A stretch of 64,000 bases of DNA from Glossina fuscipes (taxonomy: Eukaryota; Arthropoda; Insecta; Diptera; Glossinidae): contig NW_023998416.1 of the NCBI RefSeq assembly GCF_014805625.2, positions 15,727,556 to 15,791,555 on the forward strand. The letters run 5' to 3'. This document shows positions 25,791-37,569 of the stretch, one piece after another (position 1 is the stretch's first letter; every line of letters begins with the position of its first letter). A program made the position numbers and the translations under genes. The notes under the pieces are model-generated. The model was not told the DNA's origin. It worked only from the letters and a program-made list of their open reading frames with translations, and did not search any database.

Positions 25791-26640
25791 GTCGAACAGT
25801 AATTTGTAAAGTGTAAGTAGGAAAGCAGGGATTAGTTATGTGAGATTGCGGTTTATAACCTTAATTTACATGCGCCTGCATTGCATTTGAAATTTTGATA
25901 ATCTTGACATTTACACGATACTATATGATCGTGGATCTCTAAAGCAAAGTTGGGAAATTCACTTGGAGATTCAATAACTGTATTTATTTGGAAACCAAGT
26001 CAACCATTAAATGAGAGTAACCGCTTACATCGTTTATGTTCGAACATAGCTTGAGAGTTCATGAACTCTCTTCTCTTTGAGAAGGTTTTCCTGCATTAGT
26101 CCAAAGGGTTAACTTTGATTTTTTTTTTATTTGCTGAAAATCGAAACCTTAATAATCTTTATGTTGGAAGACTCGTAGCAAATGTGTGTGCAAAATCGTT
26201 TAATGACTATTACCCATGAAACTCCATGTATACAATGGCAATACCTATCATTTTTTTATTTTTTTTATTTTACGATATCAAAGGCTATAATGTCTGCTGC
26301 ACTACAGCAAACGATTCACATAACATTCGATCAAGTTTATTAAGCGTAAAACGCGAGTCAGTAACGCGTTCTCTTGCATTCAATTATCTAACACACAATC
26401 GTAGAATGCAAACATAAAAGCTATTCCCGACAAAATATTTTACCAATTCAGGAAAAATTCTCAACAACTGGCTTGGCCTCCCTAACAGATAAGTCACTGC
26501 ATCACTTCAAGCCATAAGATATATGGCAGAATATGCAAGAAAAAAAAATACAATAACAACAATGTTCTGCGTTAATAACGATAAAGTTAATGATGAGAAT
26601 GGCGATACGATTATTATCAACATCAGAATAACATTAACCT

Positions 26641-26682
26641 CATCATCATCGTCATTATCATCATCATCATCATCATCATCAT
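26641..26682 (+). repeat. CAT trinucleotide repeat
   Basis: Interrupted run of CAT units, fourteen triplets in all, with GTC and TTA interruptions near the start. Confidence 0.9.
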
Positions 26683-27069
26683 GAAAATGAACAAGTAGTC
26701 GTCGATATGGAGAGAAACAGAAAAAAGAAAATAAAACAAGAAAAAAAAAAAAAAGATAAAATGAAAAATAAACAAAATGTATACGATGTACTCACGTAGA
26801 TGAAATATTTATTACGTTTTCGTTCGCTGGGTCGTTCCAGCGATTCGCTAATAATATAAATATACGTGTTGTGGATATATTCTAGTCTGCCTGCAAGCAT
26901 GCATGCATGCATGCCTGTTGTGAAAGAGACGAACGTTGAACAAAAAAAAAAAAAAAAAAACCCAAGCAAAATTAAAAAAACAACAATTAATACAAACACG
27001 CGAAATGCTTTTATTTTTTTGAAAAAAATAAAAGTATATATATATATATAAAAACACAATATAAACCCA

Positions 27070-27071
<2 letters not shown>

Positions 27072-27149
<78 letters not shown>
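27072..27149. repeat. Compound TA/TG microsatellite
   Basis: About thirty TA units followed by about eight TG units; the longest dinucleotide run in the window. Confidence 0.95.
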
Positions 27150-27584
27150 TTGTATATGTTTATGTATATATATACATGCATGTGGCATATTCAACGCATT
27201 GTATATATGTAGTATTTAAGAGCACATTTTTACACATTTACAGAATGCAAAGCAAACCAAAACAAAAAGATAAAATGACGATGGTGACGATGGATGGATG
27301 GATGAATGTGAATGAATGGACTTCTGCCTCCTTCACTGCATAATCGTGTGTATGTACGCCCACGCCAGGCCAGCAACGTTGCGTTACCTCTGCATGCGAT
27401 ACATTCACAACTTCTCTTTCTCTTGTATTCAAATATACAAATGTTATTGAACCGTGTTGTATGTGCATATATGATGTCAACAACAAAAATTCTCAGTCAC
27501 ATTAATATTTAGGGGGTTAAGGTTAAATAAACTCTTTGTGTTAGGTTAGTGTTTTCGATACGTTTATTAGAATATTTTTAGAGG

Positions 27585-27660
27585 GTGGCTACTGGTGCTG
27601 GTGCTGCCGCTGCTACTGCTGCTGCTGTTGCTGCTGTTGCTACTTTGCTGTGGCTTTTGC
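27585..27660 (-). repeat. CAG-type trinucleotide repeat
   Basis: The minus strand reads interrupted CAG/CAA/GCA triplets, which give Ser, Gln or Ala runs depending on frame. In one frame it ends a 127-residue open frame, but the preceding part is low-complexity. About 50 bases upstream on the same strand are two good 5' splice motifs (GTGAGT and GTAAGT, near 27706-27722), so it may belong to an unannotated transcript. Confidence 0.6.
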
Positions 27661-28357
27661 TGACTCGAGCCCAACGCATTGAAAAAAAACCCCAAATCAG
27701 ACCACTTACCATATTATACTCACCCATTCTACGATAATAAAAATTTTCCTTTGACAATCCAGACAATTTATGTGAATGCCAAGAGTGAAAAAAAGGGCGA
27801 CAGAAGAGAAAGGGGCAGAAAATTTCAGGGAGGAGACACATAAATGTCAATTTCATTCTGTATGTATGTATTATATATAAAAAATATTGCACGCACTTAC
27901 ATACGTATTCGAATATATTACAAATACATGTAGATACGTATGTCGTACGATAAATGTGCACTGAAACACATTCATATTCGCAGTAGCAATGTTACTGACC
28001 TTGCATAATAATGCAATTTTGTGCAATAACTATTCGTTATGATAAAAATTGTTGCCAGAAAAGAAGATTTTTCCATTATTTGTTATTATCGTTGAGTTCG
28101 TTGTTTTTGTTGCTCATTGATGTGCCATCATCATCAGTATTTTCGAACAAAATTTCGTATGCAGACAGGATATTAGAAAGAAGGAAATTTGTTTTTAGTT
28201 TTTCTATCGAAAACAATTTGTATTCACAAGAATGAATTCCTTACATATATATATATATATTACTCGTAATTTCAATTTATGGAATTTATTTTGTGTCGAT
28301 AAAAAAAAAAAAAAAAAAAAAACCAATTTTTAATATCTTTATTTTTTTTGTAAAATA

Positions 28358-29002
28358 TACGAGGTGTGTTCAAAATGAACTCAATCTGTCTTCCCAAATT
28401 TGGTGGGCCACGTATACCACACGTACATTTTAAAGTTTTTTTTTTTTCTTTTTTTGTTATTTTGCTATATTGATGCACATGTCCCCAATATATGTTGACA
28501 TTATTAGCCGTTTAACATTTTTAGTTAGTTTTTGACAGCTCTAAAGAATAAACTTGTTCTTGGGTGCTTGGCATCTGAATTAAGTTTTGTGTGAAAAATA
28601 AAATTAAGGGCTGTCGACTTTGGTGTTTGGCGTGTCTACTTTGACCAAAAAAAGTATTCATAAATTTTACAGGCTCTTCGCACACATGACAAGCAATTTT
28701 TTAGATGTTTTGGGCATGAAACATGTTCCGAAACTATTAAATTTTGATCAAAAGAACTCTCTCTTGGCCCCCTGCGACTTTTTCTTGTGCCCAAAACTGA
28801 AAAGACCCATGAAAGGGTGGAGTTTTGTCACGATTAAGGAGCTAAAAACCGCATCGCTGGAAAAACGCAAAGCAAGCGCTTGCACATGTGTGTTGTATCT
28901 AAGAACAATTGCTTGGTGGGGGAGCAAAATAGATGTTAATGATGAATAAAAAAAATTTTGGTGAAAAATAAAGTGTCACCTTTTTTCTTAACACACCTCG
29001 TA
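28358..29002 (+). mobile_element. Internally deleted mariner with intact terminal inverted repeats
   Basis: The element begins TACGAGGTGTGTT and ends with the exact inverse AACACACCTCGTA, flanked by TA dinucleotides as expected for mariner insertion. The internal frame at 28620-28949 contains a piece of the transposase N-terminal half (DVLGMKHVPKLLNFDQKN) joined directly to the C-terminal half from the third catalytic region onward (LAPCDFFLCPKLKRPMKGWSF). The first two catalytic Asp motifs are therefore missing. At about 645 bp it is half the normal mariner length. It is non-autonomous and of a different lineage from the mariner at 21-22 kb (SETMAR/irritans-like C-terminus). It could have been mobilised in trans. 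Confidence 0.9.
28620..28949 (+). pseudogene. Deleted mariner transposase remnant
   Basis: This 109-residue open frame lies inside the 645 bp element. Residues of about 27-47 resemble the end of the transposase DNA-binding half. From about residue 50 (LAPCDFFLCPKLKRP) it resembles the catalytic C-terminus, including the third Asp position, here written as a PCDFF motif. The stretch between them, normally more than 150 residues, is absent, so it encodes no active enzyme. Confidence 0.85.
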
Positions 29003-29109
29003 TACATTTTTATACCATTATCTAATGCTGAATCGATCTGGGAACCTTTGTCCTTTTGTCTATTTTTTTTTTCTTTTTTCCTCTTTTCATGTAAAAGGGC
29101 GATGATCGG

Positions 29110-29282
29110 AAAGTAGTAAGAAAAGTGAAAGATATAGGAAGGTGGTGGAAGCAGCCCAATCGGGGACTAAGCGCGCTCACTAAACTATAACAGGCACCCC
29201 TCAACCGCACTGCGATTTGAATTTGTAAACACTGATTTGGTGGCCGCGATTCTTACCCATTCGTCACATAAGTTAAGACGTC
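29110..29282 (-). repeat. Possible tRNA-derived SINE, copy 2
   Basis: On the minus strand a B-box-like ATTCAAATCG is followed by CAGTGCGGTTGAGG, as in the copy at 4.5 kb. Upstream similarity extends for about 30 bases (CGCGGCCACCAAATCAGTG against CGACTAGCAACTCAATG). No simple-repeat tail is seen. Two related copies with a B-box suggest an old SINE family. Confidence 0.33.
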
Positions 29283-29907
29283 AGCTTCGTATTTGAAAAA
29301 ACCACAAATATAGCATAGTTCTAGATTACAAATCTATATTGCGAATGGAAGAACTCGGTCAAAGGAAAAGCTTATAGGTACATATAGCATAACAAAAGGC
29401 AGGCATTTTTAAAAGCAAAAGAAGAAAAAATTGCGAGTAAAATGCAACAAATGCGACAACAATAATTTGCACGAGTGCTGTCACTATGTCTGGACAAAAA
29501 CGTGAAAAAATTGATCGCGCCCACCCAATGTTAAAAAAATTTCATTAAAAATTTCATTCAAGTTTAGGTTAAAATAAAATTTGTTCAACGCGAAAATTTT
29601 TGGGCTTCATTTGCTGAAATTAGTGTAAAGGTCAAAATTATTCGGAATATTTGATTCTCATAAACAGAACCCTGAGGCACATATAAAATGTATATCTAAT
29701 ATTTAATATTCTTAACAGCCAATGTTACGATTGGAATTATAAAGTTAATGGAAAAAAATTATCTCATTACAAAAGAGTATGCATTGAATTCATCAAGTCT
29801 CAGAATTAATATATTGCTTAACACAGCAACATTCATTTAAATTGAATTTTCTTAAAACTTGGATTTGAGTCGATCAATATAGATTTCCATTTAATACACT
29901 GCAGGGA

Positions 29908-30126
29908 ATGAAAAACGGGTGCAACGGGTGCAACGGGTGCACCGGGTGCAACGGGTGTTGTAATTCTCATTTAGTATTACGCATAAGACTCGATATGGAT
30001 TATACGGAAGACGAATTAGTATGGGATTGTGTGAATCTCAGCAATGGCCTGCCTAAGAACTGTAGATGGAAGAATAAAAGAAACGTGATCCAACAATATC
30101 GGGGCAGAATTATAATGCTTCATTAA
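29908..30126 (+). CDS. Small open frame with NGC repeat, doubtful
   Basis: This 72-residue frame starts with MKNGCNGCNGCTGCNGCC, produced by five tandem copies of a 9-base unit (ACGGGTGCA, about 29914-29957). The rest (DMDYTEDELVWDCVNLSNG, then a basic tail) has a fairly balanced composition. No signal peptide, no domain I recognise and no neighbours that give a context. It may be a chance frame created by a minisatellite, or a piece of an old insertion. Confidence 0.2.
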   Translation: MKNGCNGCNGCTGCNGCCNSHLVLRIRLDMDYTEDELVWDCVNLSNGLPKNCRWKNKRNVIQQYRGRIIMLH

Positions 30127-30825
30127 TTTAACCATAAATACAATGTCCAGCCCAATATTTTCCTTCTAAGTCAATAAACTTCAACCAATTTCTTCTAAGT
30201 TCTGAAAGTTTTTTTTGCTAAGCTTGAAGCAATCTTCGATTCTCCCACGAGTTCGAGGAAATATGTAAAGAGAGTTGCAAACTTTTTAATGAAATATTTC
30301 TATATGATTTATGTCATATTGAAGTTTTAACTTTGAATTCTTCTGAGCGTCTTAGTGAACGGTGGCTGAACGCTGGTAAATGCATTTCATTTTCACAAAA
30401 TTATTCTGAACAAACTTGGAATTGTAAAAACAAGTTGTTAACCCCTTCTTGTAGGAATTCGTATATTCTCTGTGTAACTGACCTGCGATTATTTGTTGCT
30501 CATTTGGTTAATTCTTTTTCTCGCTTGCTTTTCTAAAAAAAAAAAAATTCCTGTTTAATATCACGATTATGTCGTGCAATAAGAAAAGCTGTTTTTTAAG
30601 CAAAAGAAAAATATTAATATAAAACTTTCAATTCAATAAGTACAAAAGAACACTATTATATAGAACACAATCAACAAGAAAATCGGTAGGTTAAAGTTTT
30701 AGTCCTACCATAATAGAGAGAAGAATAGCTTTAATATGCATTAGAGTAGTGAGTGCAAGATGATGCCATCCACTGAATGTTGTACTTTTGTACTTTTCTA
30801 CTTACTACAACGCCACAGAAAGAAA

Positions 30826-30850
30826 ACTCGACTCGACTCGACTCGACTCG
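30826..30850 (+). repeat. ACTCG pentanucleotide repeat
   Basis: Five perfect ACTCG units. Confidence 0.9.
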
Positions 30851-33589
30851 AACAAAATAAAAACTTGAAATTCGTAAACATAATTATGTTGCCGACAGCG
30901 CCTATAAAACTGAAGAAAAAAAAACAAATAAATAAATAATAAAAATTGTTCAGTGAAATACTACTCAAGTGTATATATGTTAAAAAACTGTTATGTATTA
31001 ATGCGAGAGAAGAGAGCGCAAGAAGCACATACTAAAAATACAAGCAATAAATGCAGCAATGGAAAAATATAAAAAAAAAAAAAAAAAGGAGCAAAGAATT
31101 CTTAAACATCAAATAATCATGAAGTTTAGAGTGTACAATCTGATACCTGACTGATGAGTTGGTCTGCAGACTGCTGCTGACTGGTTGGATAGATGGATGG
31201 ACGGGATAAATGCACATATATATATATGTATGTATGTATATATATATATATATATTTGTTTTTTTTATGTCTGAATGATTATTTATATGTATGTATATAT
31301 GTATGTATGTATGTATGTACAATTCTATAGAATAGGTAGAATATATGGAGTTCAACGTTCAGCAAATCTTGATGGCGTTGGTGAGGGCAATGTTTGGCTG
31401 CTGTTCCATTATTATCGTCATCAGTGCAGTCAAGTAAATGGTAGAACCAACGACCAGTTAAAAAATAACTAAAAACCAAACAATAGCGTATACAATAATT
31501 ATGAATCTCAAGATCGCTGCACTCTACATCCATCTTGGGCAGTATATACATAAAAGCAAGCAATGGAAAGAAACTGCGTAATAAAGTTTCAGTTAAAGAC
31601 CAAATATTCATTCTTTTAAGCTTCATTAATATTTTTGCGATGATGGTAAGGCGGCAAAGCAATGCAATTTTGCGTGTATGATGATGAAACCAGACCACGG
31701 TCGTGTGTGTTTATTGTTATATGCTTGTCCAATGAACAATGGCTCTTGGGATATGCAGACATACATATAAATATTGTCCGCTGTACGTACTTGCACAGTT
31801 CTCGTACTCATAGCATTTTGGTTTACACATTTTAAGATGCGTTTCACTTCGCATTTGTAGCGTTTTTCATGTTAATTTTTCTTATATACATTTTTTTTTT
31901 TGTTTTTTTTTTATAAAGGGCCTTAAACTTCAACTTAAAAGTCAAGGTCAGTGATTTTATTCGCACACACAGTTCTTAAACTCCTTCTTTCTATTCATAG
32001 TAAGTTCATTGTCGTTTTCTGCTCTCGCTCTTGCTCTCTCTCTTTTCCTCTCTTAATTATCTGGTTTTCATGCACGTATACAATATATATATACATATAT
32101 ATATATATATATGTATACAATAGAAGTTTTTCTTGTATTTAGTTGTTTAGTGGAAAAGAACCAAGTTTGTGCAGTGATTTCTTACTTCTTCTTACTTCTT
32201 AAGTTCATTGTATTTTGTTACGTTGCGTTAAGTTTTTTGTTGATTTATTTATTCTGTTTAGATTAATGTTTTTCTTTGTTCTCATTTTTTTTTTTTTTTT
32301 TTGTTTTATTTTTAAAATTAATGGTTTTAGTCTCGATTTTGTGTCGTTGTTTATAATTATAAGAGAGCGGGCGAATCGTCCGTAAGAGCTCATTTACACA
32401 CATGTCGTGCTATTCCGAAATTATAGGAAGCTAGCTACCTTAGCCTTGATGTCTATTGCTTACGATTTGTCATTACGTTGTTTGTCATTTTCTCTTTAAA
32501 CAGAGCATTTATGCTTCGGTAAAAAAAAAAAAAACCAAAAGTTACATTAAATACGAAAGATTTCGATTAAGAGATTGATCCACACCTCGTCCCATTTGCA
32601 GTAAATAACTTGATGTAGGTCATTGTTACTTACTTGAATATTAAGTTTGTAAATATGAAATTGCGAATTTGTTTTTTTTTTTTTCACTTTTAGCTTTTCT
32701 CCCACGAGTTTGCGTATCAAGGTTTGTCAACTTAATGAATTTTATACAGATTATGCACATTTTAATCTCAGCATTATTCCGTCGCTTGACTTTAATGTGT
32801 GCGATGAATCCGAATCCTTACATTTCGAATAGAGGAACCAAGCTTCATCAGAATTTAGTTCAGTTCTTGAAATACCTATACTAGTAGTAGGCTTAGCCTT
32901 GAAAGGGTGACCTTTTTCATCTACGACTTTGTGCAGGTACAAGGACTAGATTTAAATGGAATTAGCGAATGAAATACGAAACTCTAGTTCGAAGACGTAG
33001 AGAGAATGAAGCAAATGATAGAAGTAAGGCGCGCAAAAGAAAGAAAGAAAGAAAATATCCCGATAATGATTTCCAATATCTTTAATAATTTACAAGTTAA
33101 ACATAAATTGCTCTTCTCCTTGCATAATCCCTTGAAAGCAAGTTAGCTTTGAGAAATTTTTCTTGCTTTCTTTACGAACTTTTTTTTAATGCCCTATTTA
33201 AAGTCCTTCGTTTCTTTACGAACGATGTCTTTAGAAGGTTACAAAAATGATTTAATTACTGCTTGACAAAAACGGAGAACTTTTCCTTTCAGGCGGCTCC
33301 GCGTACTACCTTTTAAAAGAAGACTATTGCTGACAGTCTTTTTGGGACCAAATGGAATAGTAACAGTAGAATAGTAAGTAGTGACTAGTGGACCACCGAC
33401 CATTTTCGCTAGACACCTTTTATTTAAAGAACTCTGCGGCCAATGTTTCTTTTAGTAAAAATTTGAATTTACAAAACATGCAATCTACATGTCTACAGCT
33501 ATAGCGGTATGTTGGCAATTGTGGACATATTGAATTTTGCATGATAAGGGAGCATCTGAGCGAAAAAGTTTCATGTTTAATCGGAACTA

Positions 33590-33865
33590 GTGACGATACT
33601 ATAGTAGAACACAGCCCACCACTTTACTCTACCCTGCAATCATTCATATAACGACTTTTCAAAATAAAGTGTCGCATAGGAAGTGGCTTCAAAAATGATC
33701 CGATCTGAACTATTTTCGTTAGCGTTTATGCTTAGGCCAACCGATATCGGTGAGCCAAATTTTTTCAAAATATCTCAAAAACTGCGACTTGTAAGTTGAA
33801 CACAAGAACACAAGACAGACAGACGAATGGACATGCTTAGAGATACTCTCAGGATATAAAAAGAA
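33590..33865 (+). repeat. Dispersed repeat family, copy 2
   Basis: This copy begins with ACTATAGTAGAACACAGCCC and continues with CGACTTTTCAAAATAAAGTG and AAAAATGATCCGATC. It ends with GTAAGTTGAACACAAGAACA, the tract AAGACAGACAGACGAATGG and ATGCTTAGAGATACTC. Block order agrees with the other copies. It abuts the mariner N-terminal fragment at 33.99 kb. Confidence 0.65.
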
Positions 33866-33990
33866 TATGTTTAAATGAACTTATCGGAAATCTTCAACCA
33901 ACCCTGATGGAAAATGTAATTTTAGAAAGAGTCCGAAAAAATTCGAACGAGATTTTGAAAAGATTTTGATTAGAGAAATCACACAGGACT

Positions 33991-34146
33991 GATCGGGCAG
34001 TTCAAAATTGGTTTGTAAAATTCCGTTCTGGAGATACAGCCTAAAAAGATGAATCGAGGTCGAGACGTCCCTCCGATTTGGACGACAATCTTTTAAAGGC
34101 AATATTAGAGCAAAATAATATTCACGCCAATCAACAAGAGTTATAG
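33991..34146 (+). pseudogene. Mariner transposase N-terminal fragment
   Basis: The translated frame reads RAVQNWFVKFRSG, then one stop, then KDESRSRRPSDLDDNLLKAI. This matches the linker after the first helix-turn-helix of mariner transposases (usual form QNWFxKFRSGDF-LKDxPRSGRPSDxD). No catalytic region can be read downstream. It lies just after a dispersed-repeat copy. It is a fragment of an old insertion from a lineage different from the other copies here. Confidence 0.75.
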
Positions 34147-34149
34147 ACA

Positions 34150-35330
34150 AAAGGTTATATTCTTCGCAATCAACTAATATCAATTAATATAATTTTGTTA
34201 TTCAATGAAAGCAAAGCAGTACGTGTCTGATAAAAAAAGCGGAACTTACTTATGGCTCGACCTAATATTTCTTTCTCTCTTGTGAAAAGAAAAACATTAT
34301 TATTATTTAATAACCACAAAAATTACTGTCATGTACTGTCGTACGTCTGGTTATTAAAGAAAGTTGTTCTAATAACAACACGTAAGTTATGTAAGTAAGC
34401 CTTGGGCAGTGAATGGTTCATGCATTTGTAGGATCTAAGTGATTAGTACAACACGATATTACATAACATGGAACGCGTGTACCATATTATAAGGGAGTCC
34501 TCTCTATTCTTTACAATGTTATAGACATAGCCGGCGCACCTCTTGATTTATGGATTTGATTCAGAAATATATGTTCGAAATTTCGGTTTTTTATCTTCAC
34601 TTTTAAGAAGGCAGCAGGAGACAGAAACCGGTACAGACCAGCTTTTACCTGCACGATATGGGAAATTGGATGTACTTACAGGGACATCTATTACACAAGT
34701 TTAAAATTATTCGTCAATTTACAATTTTCTTACCTTTCAATGGTTCGAACGAATCAATCTGGAAAGAAACAAAGAAGAAGAAAAAAAATTAATATTCTGA
34801 GAAATTGAAATACATTTAATCTAAGGATCAATTGCAAGTTGCAAAACAACCAAACCACTAATTAACCAATGTAGGTCCTTTTCGTTCACGTTTTATCGCA
34901 ACATAACACCACCATCTGGTTTTATATGAAAATTTCATAGGAATTTACTAATTTCCCTTAAAACTATTATCTTAATTGTGTAAATTGATATTTTTGCTGA
35001 TGACAGCAAGAACTTATACGATACGATCGCATAACCATTTCATATCCGTACCGTTCGTAGTGTTTTCCAAAATATTATTTTGAACATGACCGTACAATTA
35101 TTAAACAGGCTTTTATTACTGAATATACATAAGAAAAAAACAATAAAAATAAAAAAAAGACGAAAAAACATCAACTGTATTTAAGGAGGTTTACGTGCAC
35201 TATCGCAAGCCACACCACCATCATATGTCCTATTTGAGAAGAGCAGCTGTCAGTAGCAGCTGCTGTCCTTTTTTTTTTCGGTGACACATGAATTTTAAGC
35301 ATAAGGACCGAATGTACAAGGCAACAAAGG

Positions 35331-35364
<34 letters not shown>

Positions 35365-36480
35365 ACAAGTAACTATAAATATATAATAATAATAATAATA
35401 ATAAATTTGTTGATCGAGAGGAGAGAAATTTAATAAGCGAATAATGTTTTCTTCTCTTTTTATTGAAGCCATAAAAGTAATTTAGTTGAACACTAAAAAA
35501 AAAAAAAAAAAAAAAGAAAAAACAAACAGGAAGTATACAGTTAAGAACCGGAAAATTGAGAAAGGTTATGTTCGAACTTTTTGCAAATGATATCCACATA
35601 TATAAATAAATAAATAAAAAAACGGGAAGAAAAAACCAGAAGAACAGAAATTATATAAAAAAAAAAAAAATAAAAAACAAGTTTTTCAACTAGAAAGACA
35701 AAAATGTCGCTTTGATGTAACAATTATAGAGCTTGTTGTTGGAAAAAAAATTCAAGTAAAAGTAGAATTTGTCACGTAACTGAACTCTCGTCGTCGTCGC
35801 CTATCAAATGCAGTGAATTTTTTCTTTGAGTGATTACATATATAAATTGTTCAGCGCACATGCACATACACGCAATCTAAATTGACTACATGCTCGTTCG
35901 CCTCCTTTTTATGGAGTTCCTTCATCTTATTCGCTAGTAATCAGAGCTCTCAATAAGGGTGTAACGTGTTTTCAAAATTCTTATGTTTTGATGCGAATAA
36001 TACCATTACGTACGCACGACACCAATGCGAATTCATAATCTGATGGGAAGGGGATCGTTTTTCATTTTCGTAACAACAACAACAACAACAATAAAATTCT
36101 TTTCAAAGAAATGTATTTTTAAGTGTATTGAATGAAACCATAAAATTATTAGGCAAAAGTAAGGGCGTGTGTCTCAACACTTGACGTAAGAGAAATGTGT
36201 TTTTCTCTGTTTACATAAGCTAAAAACAAAAAAACAAAAAAAAACAATGATATTCTTAGGCATTCTTTTGTTTTATTGCAAAGAAATCCCTCGAAATTGC
36301 TTACCACTTATTTAACTTTTCCTTAATGCAAACCAATTGGAAAGTTCTTAGTCAAAGTCTAGTAAGAAAAGAAGGCAACTCATTTCAACAATAGATTGCG
36401 AATGATACAATGGTGTTTTTTTTTGCTTTTTTTTTGTTACCATAAAGTTCAAAGATCAAACAACCAATCTTAATACCATT
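34150..36480. other. Non-coding, no gene recognised
   Basis: A+T-rich with TA and AAT repeats near 35.35-35.4 kb and poly(A) runs at 35.5 and 35.66 kb. Confidence 0.55.
35331..35361. repeat. TA dinucleotide repeat
   Basis: About fifteen TA units, followed 25 bases later by an AAT run (about 35384-35403). Confidence 0.9.
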
Positions 36481-36484
36481 AAAG

Positions 36485-36800
36485 GGATTCTGCAGCGGAA
36501 TGTAGGATAGTTGGAGTAGTATGCAGATTATGTGGTAGACCAACAACACTCAACGTATGTGGAACGAAGCCAAATCACAGACATTTGTGCGGTCTATTGG
36601 TGTCGCGATGTAAGCTGACGTGTTTCCTATCGACCGATTGTGGACGCTTTGCCTCAGTTGCACAGTTTAATTGCAGATTAACAATTTTTGACAGTAGAGA
36701 ATGCTGTCAATCATACAGATTGGAGTAACTAGAAATGTGCGATTCTCTCTCGATCCGATCAAAGACAAAGCATTACAATGCTGGGCGGATAATGCAAAAT
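36485..36800 (-). pseudogene. Decayed mariner relic A
   Basis: Minus-strand translation, switching frames, gives CMIDSILYCQKL, then EAKRPQSVDRKHVSLHRD and TNRPHKCL. This lines up with the mariner stretch QTINSDLYCQQL ... KRPELANRKGVVFHQDNARPHTS that contains the second catalytic Asp. Stops and frameshifts are frequent and no inverted repeats can be found. It lies in the same orientation as relic B about 600 bp away and shares recognisable DNA similarity with it. Confidence 0.75.
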
Positions 36801-36889
36801 GTCCTTATGAAATGCACATATTTCATACAATTATATGATATAAAGGTTATCTAGTCCCATTAAATGCCGTTTAAAAAAAAAGTTTATTT

Positions 36890-37565
36890 GTTATTCCAGC
36901 TGATGTCGTATTAGCACGAAAAAACCGTGAACTATGATGGACATTTATCCCAGGAGATCCACGAACCGCATTGAAGCACGTACGCCCCATTGTGACTGAT
37001 CAGCTTTCGGAATTTTTCGCGTAAAACGATTATGCCGTTTTCGGCGAGCTCCTTTTGGGCAAGAATGTTATGCAAATAATTTTCAGATAGGCCTCTTAAC
37101 GCCATTAAGTGAGTTCTGCAGAAAAACTTATGATAATCAGGGCGGCATCCAGATTAAGTGGTAGCGCACCGGTCAAGTCATATGGTAGGCCGAATAATAG
37201 AAGTTTGTATGGTTTAACACTGCTACTATGGGAAACCGTGGTTTTCCTGTCAACCAATTCTGGACGGTTAACTCCTATTAACCACTTGAACCGCGGATTG
37301 ACAGCTTTTCTCAGTTGAGAATAGTATCGGTCATATGGCGAGGTTGGATTACATCAAGATGCGTGATCTGCTTCTAATTCAACCAAAAACAAAGCGTTAC
37401 CTTACGTAACATCATTTCGCGCTTCGGTGCCGTTTGTGCAACTTCATCCATCTTGAACTGGAATCTTTATCGCCGGATACGAACCATTCGCATCACTCGG
37501 TTTATTAAATTTCTCTTGATCTAGTCTTATGCAAATGGTCAGAAACGATTTTTTGGTCATTGATT
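36890..37565 (-). pseudogene. Decayed mariner relic B
   Basis: On the minus strand the blocks appear in the correct order: WFVSGDKDSS (first catalytic region), MDEVAQTAPKREMMLRKVTL matching the GEAPQTVVK-ARKVLLC region, NRPELVDRKTTVSHSSS around the degraded second Asp, and a C-terminus LSENYLHNILAQKELAENG followed by FRKLISHNGAYVLQ. The second catalytic motif (HQDN) has become HSSS, so the enzyme would be dead even without the frameshifts. The family resembles the rosa/mellifera type seen at 21-22 kb but is far more diverged. Confidence 0.85.
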
Positions 37566-37569
37566 AGCT

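Larger units (their letters stand above)
25795..28355. other. Non-coding, very dense microsatellites
   Basis: CAT, TA/TG, GGAT and CAG-type repeats. Possible 5' splice motifs at 27.7 kb on the minus strand are the only transcript-like signal. Confidence 0.55.
29285..33588. other. Non-coding, no gene recognised
   Basis: Holds the NGC-repeat frame at 29.9 kb, the ACTCG repeat, TATG/AT runs at 31.2 and 32.1 kb, and several homopolymers. Frames at 31279-31698 and 32669-32942 do not resemble known proteins. Confidence 0.55.

Noticed and set aside
26679..27059. 126-codon minus-strand frame rich in Phe
   Set aside because: It reads through poly(T) and microsatellite DNA; composition is low-complexity, so it is not a gene.
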